Assembly: GCF_040807025.1 (NCBI RefSeq)
Contig: NC_090954.1
Coordinates: 22,324,501-22,388,500 of the forward strand
Length of the DNA: 64,000 nucleotides
Direction of reading: 5' to 3'
Source: Struthio camelus
Taxonomy: Eukaryota > Chordata > Aves > Struthioniformes > Struthionidae
The notes under the pieces were generated by a model. It ran no database searches, was not told the origin of the DNA, and saw nothing but the letters and a program-made list of their open reading frames with translations. Each line of letters opens with the position of its first letter. Positions within the stretch are counted from its first letter, which is position 1. Of this stretch, positions 9,597 through 21,074 are shown one piece after another. The position numbers were made by a program, and so were the translations under genes.

Positions 9597-10470
9597 TGCG
9601 CTTGGATTTCTCCTAAGGCACACCAGATGCTGTAAAGCCTCGTGATTAGCTGCAAGGAAAAGGGAGAAGTAGCCGCAGTTCTTGCAGGAAAGACATCTTG
9701 CTCTTTCCTATTTGAGGAGTCAGTTGCTAGCCTTTCGGGCATGGCCTACGTCACACTGTTACAGGGACATGCCAGTGGAATCACGAGGAATTTGGGAGCA
9801 TTCCACCCAAGCAGCGCTGAGCCACTGCACGCCAGCTGATGCCTGCGCTCGCAGCAGCCCAGAGGCAGCCCCAAAACGCGTGACTTAAGCACGGTGACGT
9901 GCAAAGGACTCCAAGGTCTCTTCCACCAAGGGATTTAACCGCTTCACCGAGCTCTGCACTTTTCCTTTCATCCGTATGTCTGCACACACACATACACACA
10001 CACACACACACAGCCCCTCTGTATATACAGAAACCAGCAGTACTTAATTAAACCGAAGTAGGACTAGAACGATAAGAAAACCAACAGACTCGTACAGACA
10101 AAGATTTCGTAACTCGAGAGGACCTCGAAGCAATATTACGCTCTGAGAGTGGTGGTTTTTTGGGTTGTTTTCTGTCTCTCTCCGGTCTGATTCCCCGACT
10201 CGGGACAAACACTAAGAGAGACATTAGTGCGATGGAGCGATGAAGAAGATTCCTCGTGCACAGGATGGAACTTATGCTCCGTCTGGAAAGGAGACTCGTC
10301 AAAGCCGTTTTGCGCTTCTATTTCAGGTAAGCCACATCATTGTTGGTAAAGCCCCGTGCTTGCTTAGTTGCAAGGAAAAGAGAGAAGCGGTAGGAAATCT
10401 CGCAAGACCAAACTACTCCTCTTTCTCATCTGCAGGGTCAGTTCTGTCACCTGACGGCAGGCCTGCGAAT
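9597..10470 (+). repeat. Pair of diverged ~150-base direct repeats, unit 1
   Basis: Segments at about 9597-9750 and 10310-10470 align over most of their length, sharing for example GTAAAGCC, TTGCAAGGAAAAG and GTCAGTT blocks at matching spacing. The first is immediately upstream of C1, so the second may be an old copy of C-gene 5' flank. Confidence 0.6.
9983..10012 (+). repeat. (CA)n microsatellite, unit 1
   Basis: Dinucleotide run interrupted once by a T. Its length differs between units. Confidence 0.95.
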
Positions 10471-13107
10471 GCTTTCCACCTTTGCTCAGTTTCCCCTCTT
10501 TGCTCGCGCATGTGTCAGGGGCTTGTTCTGCAGTTTGTTTACCCAGGCAAAAGAGCAAATAACAGTTGATGGAGAATTCTGCCTCCTGAAGGTAACACGC
10601 AGGAGTGCCTGCTAACCTTACTGAACTGCTTACTCAACTTGCCCCTTGTCTGTATCTCTGCCTGGCTGGCAGAGGAAAGGGAAGTACCAAACAGAGTGGG
10701 TTCCTCGCCCACAGGCACGCCCTGGCGCTGACTCCTGCTCTGTCCACAAAGCCCTTGGGGTGGGCTTGGCTGAAATCTCTGCAGCTCGAGGTCTGCCCTA
10801 ACAACGCTCTCACACTGTTCTGCTTGAGCACACGGCCTGTGTGCCTGTGGGAGCTTCCAAGCAAAAGTCCTGTTATCTAGCCAGCCCATCTAGCCAGTCC
10901 TGCCTGCACCTGTGGCCTTCCTCCTGCCCTTTGGGAAGGCCTGGTTCCAGCCCGGCGCTGGAATGCAGGATGGCACACCAAGAGGCGGGCCGAGTGTCCT
11001 CTAGTCCTCTAAGAGGTAAGGACAGCCCAGAAGTAGCTGCTCTTTGCCAGAAGCACTCTGCACCGCAGCGTCCGTCCTCTCTTAGCCCATAGCCAGCTGG
11101 AGAGAGGGCTGTCAGAGGTGCCAGGGGGCTTGCAGCTGCTCCCAGTGAGGCAAGTATTTCACTGATGTCATGCACAGCTGCTCTGCCACAACCCTGCCTC
11201 AGAAATTCACTCCCCGGGCACCTGGGAGTCAGTGAGGCCCCGAGTTGCGTGCTAGGCCCTTAATTCTCACTGTGGTCTCTCGGCAAGGCGGGAGGCTCAT
11301 TTTCAGAGTGCGGGCCTCTGAACCTCGGAGTTACGAGACATTAGGAGAGATTCTGGTGTAGCTTCTCTGCTTCTTCTTCCTCTGCCGTGAAACCCCGTCT
11401 TCAGGTGCCTCTGAGCTTGTCTAGGGAGTCAAGTGTTTGCGGCAAAACAACCCTGACAGGTTCAGAAGCAAAAGCCCACTCCATAAACCTCACCTAGGAA
11501 GCCTTCTCGCAAAGAAAGCTTGAAGCTCAGGGCTAGCCAAAACTTTCCTACAACAACAACAACAACAACAACAGCCACGAAGCAATAAAGGAGTTGAAAC
11601 AGACAGAAATGATGGAGGCCACAGGTTACGACTCTAGACTATGCCACTTGCAGTAGGCACATAATGAAGGTATTGAATAAGTAATAAATATTAAAGGAGG
11701 CGCCTCGCAAAGCTCCCAGCACAGACCATAGCCACAGTTCCCAATGTGATTCGGACAGTAACAAACAAGAGTGCATAGCATGACAACTGTGCGCCAAACA
11801 TGCCAACTTAGACAAACGGGCCTTTGACACTGCAGCAAACTCTTTCACCGGCCCTGCGCCTACACAAACGGAGTTCTTCCATTTGCCTAAAACGCATCTG
11901 CCAACAAGAAATGAAAGCGCTGAAGCAGCAACAGGGCCGTTTTGGAGCCCGGACTAACCAAAGTAACCGGACTGACCAGACGTACTACCCTGTTACTACC
12001 CAGAATATCCCCAAACCCCAAAGACATACGTTCATCTCCATTTTTAATCGGGCAGCATTAAAACGCTCAAAATGAACGAAGCGCATCTCATGTGTTCTCC
12101 CCCCCTCCCCTCCCCAATAGCCCCTCACACGAGCCCCAGCCCCCCCCCCACCCCGAGTCTCATCTCAAACCTTTCACAGCTGCCGTGGTTGCCTTTGGTT
12201 GCCTCATACTTTGTAAATAAATGTCACTCGAGCACCAGCTGGGCATGCATCAGGATCACAGCACCGACCTGTGCAGACATTCCTCTGCCCAACTTGCTAG
12301 TAGGAAGAAGCGTGAAGGTTCTAAAGCAGGTAAACGATGGTAAAGCTAGGGTAAAAAGCTGGGTCATCCACGTCTCTGCTTAAAGACAGCCTCATCCTTC
12401 TAAAGCACAGGCCCTTAAGAAGCCGGAAGAGCTACTACTAACGGAAGTTTCCATCTCTTCCCCAAAACCAACATTCACAGGAACAGCTGAATTATACCTT
12501 CACCTAATTAGCCCCTACTTACAGCTACAGGAACAAATAACGTTGACTGAGACAACCGGGCACTCAAGGCAACACGCAAGATACTATACTAACATTACCG
12601 AACGGATACCGCGTGATAGCACAACTGTTTGCTTGATGTAGTAAGCAAGAGAGAAGGGCAATGCAGCAAGCCACACACCCTGCGTCCTTCAGCAGATGCT
12701 CTCGTCTCTAAACCTTCACAGCGTGTTCGATCCTCCTTTACGGACGCGTGCCATTTCCCAGACACGCGGCCCTTCTCCTAGCCTAAGCTTGGCACCTCTT
12801 CCCCCAGCAAAAAATAGTCGTGAACGCAGAGGCACGCTCACGTTCCCACATTCCACAACCACTCGCAAAACACCGCAGAACAAACCAACCAACCCGAAAC
12901 AAACCAGAAACAAAATGCGCATGTGCTTCCCCTCGGCAAGACGCACTGAACAGCAACGTGCCGGTACCCTGAGCTACGCCTCCACTTGCAAAGCCACCGC
13001 CCGCCCTCCTCCCCGTACAGGCAGGAAAGGCCGGGGCTAGAGAAGCCTAGAGCAGGCAGGCAGTGAAGCTTTTCGTAGAGAGCGAAAGTCTCGTCAGAGG
13101 CACTCAC

Positions 13108-13851
13108 CGGGAGGGCGTCTCCGCTGTCGCTGCCGCTGTCGCTGCCGCTGTCGCTGCCGCTGCCGGCGCCGGCGCCGGCGGGCTCTTCGGGCAGCAGCGG
13201 CGCGCGTTTGTCGGGCGGCGGCGGGGCCGGCAGGGTGTTGGAGCCGCTGGCGCCCGGGCAGCGGCGCTGGCTCTTGCGCGAGTCGGCGGTGAGCGAGAGC
13301 TCGTGCGAGTAGGAGTGGAGGAAGGCGCGGACGCCGTCGATGCCCACGAAGGGCGAGGCCGGGGCGGCGCGCGAGGCCCCGCTGCCCGCGGCCAGCAGCC
13401 GCGAGCGGCGCCAGCGGCGCAGGCGCAGCGCCAGCAGCGCCAGCAGGAAGGCGAGGAAGAGGCACGCCACGGCCGCCACGGCCAGCACCAGCCAGCGCGT
13501 CAGGCTGCCGGCCGGCTCGCCCGGCGCCGCCGCGCCGCTCAGCTCCGACAGCAGCTCCGCCACGCTCTCGGCCAGCACCACGTGCAGCGTGGCCGTGGCC
13601 GACAGCGCCGGCTGCCCGTGGTCCTTCACCACCACCACCAGCCGCTGCCGCGGCGCGTCGCGCGCCACCGGCAGCCGCGCCGTGCGCACCTCGCCGCTGT
13701 GCAGCCCCACGCGGAAGAGCCCCGGCTCCGTCGCCTTGGCCAGCTCGTACGACAGCCACGCGTTCTGCCCCGAGTCCGCGTCCACCGCCACCACCTTGGC
13801 CACCAGCGTCCCGGGCTCCGCCGACCGCGGCGCCAGCTCCACGCCCGACCA

Positions 13852-13882
<31 letters not shown>

Positions 13883-15609
13883 GCCGCCGCCGCCGCCGGG
13901 TACAGCACCTGCGGCGCGTTGTCGTTCTCGTCCACGATGAAGAGCCGCACCGACACGTTGCTGCTCAGCGCCGGCGCGCCCCCGTCCTCCGCCCGCACCC
14001 ACAGCCCCACCTCGCGCACCTCCTCGTAGTCGAAGGAGCGCAGCGCGTACAGCGCGCCCGTCTCCGCGTGCACCGACACGTAGGACGAGAGCGGCGCGCC
14101 CCGCACCTGCCCCTCGCACAGCCGGTACCGCACGCGCCCGTTCTGCCCCCAGTCCGCGTCCGCCGCCCGCACCCTCAGCACCAGCGCGCCCTTGCCGTTG
14201 TTCTCGGGCAGCCAGGCGCTGTAGCGCGCCTCGCCGAACACCGGCGCGTTGTCGTTCACGTCCAGCACCCGCAGCGGCAGCACCGCGCTGCTCCACAGCG
14301 CCGGCGACCCGCCGTCCGTCGCCCGCACCGTCACGTTGTACTCCGACACCTCCTCCCGGTCCAGCTCCCGCGCCGTCACCACGCTGTAGTAGCTGCCCAG
14401 CGAGCTCCGCAGCCGGAACGGCAGCCCCGCGCCCAGCGACAGCCTCACCTCCCCGTTCGCCCCCGAGTCCCGGTCCTGCACGTGCAGCAGGGCCACCATC
14501 GTCCCCACCGCAGAGTCCTCGGACACCGCGCTCCGCGACGACGTGACTGTCAGTTCGGGCGCGTTGTCGTTCACGTCCGTCACCGCGATCACGACCTTCG
14601 CCCTATCGGAAAGGCCCCCGCCGTCCGTCGCCTGCACCCCCAGCTCGTACGAGTCGCCTTCCTCGAAGTCCAGGCTCCTCACCAGGGTGATCCCTCCCGT
14701 CTCATGGTCCAGCTGGAACATCTGCGATGCCTTCTCTGTGACTTTCTTCAGTGAGTATTTCACCTCTCCGTTCAGGCCGTCGTCGGCATCGGTGGCTCTG
14801 ACGGTGACCAGGGCGGAGCCCACGGGCACGTCCTCCCGCACGCGCACCGTGTACACCGCCTGGCTGAACACCGGCGCGTTGTCGTTCGCGTCCAGCACCA
14901 CCACGCGGATCCGCGCCGTGCCCGTCCGCGCCGGCTCCCCGCCGTCCTCAGCCCTCAGCACCAGCTCGTGAAACGCGCCTTCCTCCCGGTCCAGCGCCTT
15001 CGCCAGCACCAGCTCGGGCTGTTTCTCCCCATTCGGTCCCGTCTGCACGGCCAGACCGAAGTGCTCGTCGCCGCTCAGCTCGTAGCGCTGCAGGGCATTC
15101 CTCCCGCTGTCCGGGTCCTGAGCCTCAGCCAGGGGAAACCGCGACCCCGGGGCTGTGGTCTCGCTCACTTTCAGCTCCGTTTCTGCCTCTCGGAAGCTGG
15201 GCGCGTTGTCGTTAACGTCTCTGATTTCCACCTCGATCGCATAAACCTTCATTTCGCCCGCCGCGATCACCTCACAGCGCAGCACGCATTTCTCCACCAG
15301 CCGGCACACCTGCTCTCTGTCTATCCTTTCCGCCGTCACCAAATGGCCGGTCCTGTCATGCAGAGCGAAATACTGCCGCCTACCTTTGTCGACGATGCGG
15401 GCGCCGCGGGCGCGCAGCGCCGCCGGCTCCAGCCCCAGGTCCTTGGCCACGTCGCCCACGAAAGAGCCCTTCTGCATCTCCTCGGGCACCGAGTAGCGGA
15501 GCTGCCCCCACGCCAGCTCCCACGCCGCCACCAAGGCGCACCACAGCAGCGCTCGCCCTCGCCCTCGCCCTCGCTCTCGCCGGCCCCAGCGCCTCTCTCC
15601 AGCCGACAT
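13108..15609 (-). CDS. PCDHGA: Protocadherin gamma-A-like variable exon, copy A2 (type I ectodomain)
   Basis: First A exon complete in the window, 834 codons from ATG 15609 to a phase-0 splice donor CCG/GTGAGT at 13108/13107. Signal peptide 1-35; EC1 36-137, EC2 138-247, EC3 248-355, EC4 356-457, EC5 458-567; an Ala/Gly-rich linker at 572-586; EC6 about 587-690; membrane helix 703-730; tail 731-834. The tail carries FVGIDGVRAF, YSHELSLTADSRKS and NTLP, the mammalian gamma-A tail signature, so gamma-A identity is fairly secure. EC linkers are DVNDNAP, DANDNAP and DENDNAP. Copy marks: ARIVDKG and HDRTGH in EC1, GPNGEKQ in EC2, VTEKASQMFQLDHETG in EC3. Translation past the donor stays open for 89 codons, but that is intron. 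The tail ends in a GSDS repeat. Confidence 0.92.
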
Positions 15610-15875
15610 CTCAAAGCTCGTGAAGACTGGCCCGCCGGCCCGGTGCCCGACGAAAGACGGGCCCGCGGGCCACCGCTCTCGCCGTACTCCTCCTGGCTGA
15701 ACCTTCTCTCCCAGCAGCAGAACCGGCCGCCTTCCCCGCCGGCCTCTTTCCTGCGCTGTCCTTGCAGTGCGGCGGCGGCTCCTCTCGCTCAGGCTCGCTT
15801 CTGTTCTCGCGGTCCCTGGCTGCCGACCGGCTCATCGTGAGCAAACAGCGACACTTGCAGCCTCCGACAATCACT

Positions 15876-15893
15876 GCAGCGCTCCAGCGCTGC
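15876..15893. promoter_or_regulatory. Candidate CSE-like promoter element of A2
   Basis: Identical 18-base CGCT inverted repeat, 267 bases upstream of the A2 ATG; sequence and spacing are both kept. Confidence 0.45.
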
Positions 15894-16964
15894 CACGGAG
15901 AAACCCTGCCCACCTTTCCGCTCCCCCTGATCTGCACACGCCAGTCGCGGCTGTCAGTATGCCCAATAGCATTGCGTAGGGACACAAGACCACAGCTTCG
16001 CGATTCAGGGATGTGTGCGCCCCATCGTATGCCGCAGGCTAATATTAGATTCCCGCCAACTGCTAGGAACCTTCCAAGACTCGAGCAACGGTGGAGAAAG
16101 GGCATGGTAGGCTGTGATGTGAAAGGTTTGTAGGAGCAACAGGAACGTGGGCAAGACGAGCTGGAATAACGGTGCAGTGTGGCCGCTTCGGGGCCGGGGC
16201 CGGGGCGGGGGAGAGGAGGGCGGGAAACACAAGCCTTGCTTTCTGCAGCCGTCGTCTATGCTGCAGTACGCGGTGCCCTGTTGCAACGGGCGAATCACGT
16301 TACGAAAGGCCAGAAGAAAACCCTTTCCAGAAGGGTGGAGGCAGAAAACAGATGGGGTGTGGCGACGCACCTCGGCTTATGGAGCTGAGCCTTGGCCTTT
16401 TGCTGCCATTCTCACTCATTCCTCCGGACAGTTCTGCCTGCCACGTCGCTTACGTTAGGGCACACGAACACAGCAAAAGGCTGCCGGACTTGAGCAGGTG
16501 GCAGCCGCAGTAAAACCTGTACGCCTTTAACGTCGGACACCTTTCTAAATAGCACACGTATGCACCGCTGCACGTAACGTCCTACAGCGGCCATCCTAGT
16601 CCCAGCTCTCCTCGGAGCCCGCAGCCTCACACGGCTCCGTCGCTCCAGCACGTCGCGAAGCAAAAGCGGGGCTCTGCAGCCGCACCTCACTGGCTTCCAG
16701 GCGCCTTGGCATGCCCAGAGCCCCTGCTGCTGTAGCGGCCAACAGCCCACCACCGTGACTGAACTGAGGCGTTTCGCAGACACTCTCCCCGGGCGTCAAG
16801 AAAAATGCTCGGCGCCACCTCGCCCGCTCCCCCGCCCCCGAAAGAACCCTCACACCTGTGAAAGCCTTGCGGTCCTCTACAGAGGCCGGAACGAAGGAAA
16901 TATGTGCCCAAAGCTGCTTCCGCAACCCACCTTTAGTTCATCGCAGGAATGGCATTCGGGTGCT

Positions 16965-16979
16965 TTTATTATTTTTATT
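16965..16979 (-). promoter_or_regulatory. Candidate polyadenylation signals of B2
   Basis: Two minus-strand AATAAA hexamers (16965-16970, 16974-16979), about 690 bases past the B2 stop. Confidence 0.45.
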
Positions 16980-17661
16980 ACTCGGTTTGGAAAAGAAAGG
17001 TTTACAGACCCCCCACTCGGTAACTGCGATTCCATGCAATGCCACGGTTTCAGGATATGTGCTGCCCGACAGCCTTCATTCCAATAATGCCTTCATAGAT
17101 CGGCAGGGACTACAACTCTTAGTTCAAAGCATGGGTGGAACACTGTTAAGGGACAGTCAGCATACCGAAAGGGAATTCGGGGGCAGCGGGGCAGGGGCGG
17201 AAGCGAATGCAAACGCTCTAACGGGGACTACGGCAGTTCGAAGCGACTCGCGCAATTTCTTTGCATCCATCCGCTTAGATTTAATACGGCTGCACGATTT
17301 TAGTTTCTTTCCTTACAACGACTGGGACAAGGACGTAACAGGACGTTCTTCAACTAACTCGGCTACACAAGAACGGAAATACGGTATCAACTGATCGACG
17401 AAGTCCAATCAACTTGTTTTCTTTTTTTTGTTGTGGTTCTTTTTTTCTTTTCTTTTTTTTAAGGTGGTGGCAGCCAACCGCGGTAGTGGCTCAGCATCCG
17501 AGGGAAATTGGTGAGGCTACCTGCGACGGCAAGTTTCCTCTGGGGGAATCATTGCCGCGTCTCTTACCCCGGATCCCTCCCTACCCAGGGGCAACCAAGT
17601 GAGGGTATCCCACGCCGCTTTAGGAGGGAAGCGTCAAGCCATTGATTATGCTCACTTAGCG

Positions 17662-20106
17662 CTAGTCAAAGGGAAGCCTGCTGAACTGTCCCGCAGGCAG
17701 CGTCCCGGCGCTCTGCGGCCGCGGTTCCTCGGCGGCGGTGAGGCCGCTGGGGAAATCCTCTTCCCCGGCAGCGCCCCGCTCCGTGCCGCAGCGCTGCGGC
17801 GGCAGGCTGGGGAGGACCGGCTTCAGGAACTTGAACTCGCTGTTGCCCGAGCCCGTTGTGAGGCTGATCTCGTAGCAGTAGGCGTGGGGCAGAGTCGCCG
17901 TCCCGGCGGCGTCGGCCAGGCTGCTCTGGAAGTTGCCGGGGCCGTAAAGCACGGTGCCCTCTTTCGGCGCCGTTCTCTTGCGCACCTTGCAAGCGACGAA
18001 GGCTGTGGCGGACGCGAGGAAGAGGAGCGAGACGAGGGCCAGGGAGACGATTAGATACACCGTCAGGGAGCCGCCCTCGTCCTCCGGGGCCAGGCCGCTG
18101 CGCGGCATGTGCGCGTCCGAGAAGCCGTCGAGCAGGAGCGCGCCCAGCGCCGCCGTGGCGGACAGCGGCGGCCGCCCGTTGTCGCGCACCAGGACGAGCA
18201 GCTTCTGCTTCACGGCGTCCCTCTCCGCCACCGGCCTCCTCAGCCGCACCTCCCCGGTTTGCGCCCCCACGGCGAACAGCCCGGGGTCCGTTGCCTTGAG
18301 CAGGTGGTAGGAGAGCCACGAATTCTGCCCCGAGTCGGCGTCGACGGCGACCACTTTGGTGACGAGGTAGCCCGCCTCGGCCGACGTGGGCACCAGCTCG
18401 CTGGACGGCGGCGAGCTGTCCTGCGCGGGGTGCAAGACCACGGGCGCGTTGTCGTTTTCGTCCACCACCAGGATGCGGACGGTGACGTTGGCGCTGAGGG
18501 GCGGCGAGCCCGAGTCGGCGGCGCTCACCACCACCTCCAGCTGCCTCACCTGCTCGTAGTCCAGCGGCCGCAGCACAAACACGTTCCCGTTCTCGGAGTT
18601 CACGGAGACGTAGGAGCGCGGGGCCCGCTCCGCGGGCTGGGCCGGCGCCAGGGAATAGGTCACCTTCGAGTTGGGCCCCACGTCCTCGTCCGCGGCGCGG
18701 ACGGCCCCGACGAGCGCGGCCGGGTCGTTGTTCTCGCGCACGTACATGGTGTACGACGTCTGGTTGAACACGGGCGCGTTGTCATTGACGTCGGAGACGT
18801 CCACCGTGAAGGTCTGCGTGGTCGTGAGAGCCGGGGACCCCGCGTCGGCCGCCGTGACGGCGAGGATGTACTGCGCCGTCTGCTCCCGGTCCAGGGTGCT
18901 CGCTGTCACCAGCTCGTAGTAATTCTTATAGGCAGGCCTCAGGGAGAAAGGGGACACAGAGTCTTCCAGGGAACAGACCACCTTCCCGTTGTCCCCGGCG
19001 TCCCGGTCCTTAACGACAAAGAGGCCCACCACCGTCCCGGGCGACGCGCTCTCGGCGAGCGGGCTGCGGAAGGAACTCACCACCAGCTCCGGCGCGTTGT
19101 CGTTCACATCCACCACCTCCACCACCACCTTGCAGAGCGCCGAGAGACCCCCGCCGTCTGTGGCGCGCACGCTCAGCTCGTGTTTCTCCGCCGCTTCGAA
19201 ATCCAGAGGCCGGGTGACACGAATGTCACCAGTCACGGCGTCGATCTTGAACGCCGGGCGCCTGTGCCCCACCGCCTGACTGAACGAGTACCGTATCTCC
19301 CCGTTAACTCCCACATCCGCGTCAGTCGCGACCACGCGCAGAACCACGGAGTCCTCCGGGGCGTCTTCCAAAACCTGGCCTCTGTACCGTTCCTGCGTGA
19401 AGACAGGGGCGTTGTCATTTACGTCCAGGACAACGATGCGGATCTGGGCCGTCCCGCTCCGCGGCGGAGAGCCCCCGTCCGTGGCAATGAGGCTGAAACC
19501 AATCTCCGCTTGCTCCTCTCTGTCCAGCGGCTTGGCCAAGACTAATTCGACGGAACTGTCGCCTTCACTCTGACTCCGGAAAGAGACGCTGAAATACTCG
19601 TTCTCGGGAGCGATGCTGTAAGCCTGCAGGCTGTTGCTGCCAACATCCAGGTCCCGAGCCCCCTCCAGCGGGAAGCGGGACCCCGGCTCGCTCATTTCCA
19701 CGATCTTTAAAGTCACTTGTTCCTCCGGGAAAACTGGCGAATGGTCATTGATATCCTCTACGGCCACTTCGATCCGAAAGAACTGCAGGGGGTTTCCCAG
19801 CAGTAACTCAAAGGAGAGCGTGCACGTGATGGACTGGCCGCAGATCTCTTCCCGATCTATCCTCTCCCTGACGGCCAGGCGGCCGGTCCTGCGGTCTAAC
19901 CGAAAATGCTGCCGGCCGTCCTCCGAAACAAGCCGGGCCTCGCGAGCCCAGAGCTGCGCCAGGTCCAGCCCCACGTCCTTCGCGACATTAGCGACCAGGG
20001 AGCCGCTCTCCCTCTCCTCGGCGACCGAGTAGCGAAGCGGCTCGGAGCGAACATGCGGCACGGAGAGAACAACACAGAGACAAAGCACTTGCCTTGCAGA
20101 CGCCAT
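17662..20106 (-). CDS. Beta-like clustered protocadherin, single exon, copy B2
   Basis: Complete 814-residue copy of the B gene, ATG at 20106, same domain order and stop as the copy at 4237-6681. EC2 differs from B1 in a compact patch: SEGDS replaces SRRGN at 180-184, T219 replaces S, and the first EC3 strand reads ERYRG instead of ELYNG (R240, R242). VEMSE at 136-140 and V45 are as in B1; A627 replaces T in EC6. The 180-242 patch swaps a basic loop for an acidic one and then adds two arginines. EC2 and EC3 pair across cells in this family, so these changes could alter homophilic specificity. That last point is inference. All calcium-linker motifs are intact. Confidence 0.92.
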   Translation of the reverse strand: MASARQVLCLCVVLSVPHVRSEPLRYSVAEERESGSLVANVAKDVGLDLAQLWAREARLVSEDGRQHFRLDRRTGRLAVRERIDREEICGQSITCTLSFELLLGNPLQFFRIEVAVEDINDHSPVFPEEQVTLKIVEMSEPGSRFPLEGARDLDVGSNSLQAYSIAPENEYFSVSFRSQSEGDSSVELVLAKPLDREEQAEIGFSLIATDGGSPPRSGTAQIRIVVLDVNDNAPVFTQERYRGQVLEDAPEDSVVLRVVATDADVGVNGEIRYSFSQAVGHRRPAFKIDAVTGDIRVTRPLDFEAAEKHELSVRATDGGGLSALCKVVVEVVDVNDNAPELVVSSFRSPLAESASPGTVVGLFVVKDRDAGDNGKVVCSLEDSVSPFSLRPAYKNYYELVTASTLDREQTAQYILAVTAADAGSPALTTTQTFTVDVSDVNDNAPVFNQTSYTMYVRENNDPAALVGAVRAADEDVGPNSKVTYSLAPAQPAERAPRSYVSVNSENGNVFVLRPLDYEQVRQLEVVVSAADSGSPPLSANVTVRILVVDENDNAPVVLHPAQDSSPPSSELVPTSAEAGYLVTKVVAVDADSGQNSWLSYHLLKATDPGLFAVGAQTGEVRLRRPVAERDAVKQKLLVLVRDNGRPPLSATAALGALLLDGFSDAHMPRSGLAPEDEGGSLTVYLIVSLALVSLLFLASATAFVACKVRKRTAPKEGTVLYGPGNFQSSLADAAGTATLPHAYCYEISLTTGSGNSEFKFLKPVLPSLPPQRCGTERGAAGEEDFPSGLTAAEEPRPQSAGTLPAGQFSRLPFD

Positions 20107-20253
20107 GTCGGGCCCGGCAGACACCCTGCGTCTCGCGGATCGCCTGCCCGGTCCTCCGGGGAGCTTCCCGCGCGGAACCGCCGCAGCCTTGCGGCCGGGC
20201 GCCCCTGCTCGCCGAGTCCGCTACGCGGCCCGGATGGCTGCCGAGCTGGCCCG

Positions 20254-20265
20254 CCAGCGCCTGGC
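20254..20265 (-). promoter_or_regulatory. Candidate CSE/CTCF-like element of B2
   Basis: GCCAGGCGCTGG on the minus strand, about 150 bases upstream of the B2 ATG. Confidence 0.35.
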
Positions 20266-20817
20266 ACGGAGCACCGCTCGCCGCCCCGCTCGCCGCCGCC
20301 GCCGCCGCAGCGCCGCCGCCGCCCCGCTCGCCGCCGCCGCCGCCGCAGCGCCGCCGCCGCCGCCGTCGCGCCGCCTTGGCCAACAGCACCACCCTGCGGC
20401 CCGCGGCGGGAACTGCTCCCGCCCGGCCGCGCCGCCGCGCTCGCCTCCGCCGCGCCGCCGGGCGAGCCCGGCCGCGGCCGGCAAGAGCCGCTCGCCAGGG
20501 CCGCCGCTGCGAAGCCGGGGCAGAGCGGCCGCGTCGGCGGCCCGGCCGCTGCCGTCCCGAGCGGAAAGCCAAAGGGGACACACAGTGCCTTTGCAGAGTC
20601 CCTGTGCCTGCGCCCGCTACACGGCAAGGCCTTCCCCGCACGCAGGTCTCGAGCTCCTCCTCCGCCTCTCTTGTTCACTGGGCCTTATTCACGCCCGCAG
20701 CCCCCGCTGTAGTCGCCCACGCACGCCGGAACGCCAGCTCCCGAGTACTCTGCGGCTAGTCAGCGGTCCGCGCACGCCAACGCTGGCAACTGTCGTCTTC
20801 TCTCGATCGACAGCGAG

Positions 20818-21074
20818 AGGAAATAAAAGAGGAAACACAAAAGCAAAAGGCAAAGGCAAAGAAATAGAAAAAGGAAAAGAAAAAGGAAAAGGAAAAGGAA
20901 AAGGAAAAGGAAAAGGAAAAGAAAAAGGAAAAGAAAAAGAAAAAGAAAAAGAAAAAGAAAAAGAAAAAGAAAAAGAAAAAGAAAAAGAAAAAGAAAAAGA
21001 AAAAGAAAAAGAAAAAGAAAAAGAAAAAAAGAAAAAGAAAAAGAAAGAAAAAGAAAAAGAAAGAAAAAGAAAAG
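20818..21074 (+). repeat. (GAAAAA)n purine tract, unit 2
   Basis: Purine tract with a GGAAAA-variant block at its low-coordinate end (about 20872-20935), then GAAAAA hexamers, then a slightly irregular end. Confidence 0.95.

Larger units (their letters stand above)
9206..13107. other. Intergenic: 5' flank of C1 to the intron side of A2
   Basis: About 3.9 kb. GC-rich 5' flank of C1 to about 9600, including a GGCTGC repeat at 9495-9543. Then two diverged copies of a ~150-base segment, CA and CAA (11551-11573) microsatellites, C-runs at about 12100-12152, and ordinary sequence. Bases 12838-13107 are read-through intron beyond the A2 splice donor. I see no supported gene; a weak exon-like pattern on the plus strand near 10240-10800 is described in the findings. 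Confidence 0.55.
15610..17661. other. Intergenic: A2 promoter side and 3' flank of B2
   Basis: Same layout as 2185-4236. Small changes include CTCATCG for CTCGTCG near 15831 (shared with the A3 promoter) and a T-run at about 17416-17461. No gene supported. Confidence 0.6.

Noticed and set aside
11584-11589. Plus-strand AATAAA near 11584 as the end of a plus-strand gene
   Set aside because: A/T-rich sequence with several such hexamers by chance; no supported coding sequence leads to it.
12838-13107. In-frame continuation of A2 past the splice donor (89 codons)
   Set aside because: Gamma-A exons end at the GTGAGT donor; the continuation is intron that happens to stay open.
13063-14754. Very long open frames on the plus strand opposite the A exons (500-600 codons rich in R, H, V and P)
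   Set aside because: They are antisense shadows of GC-rich protocadherin exons. They have no domain, and their composition follows codon bias of the real strand.
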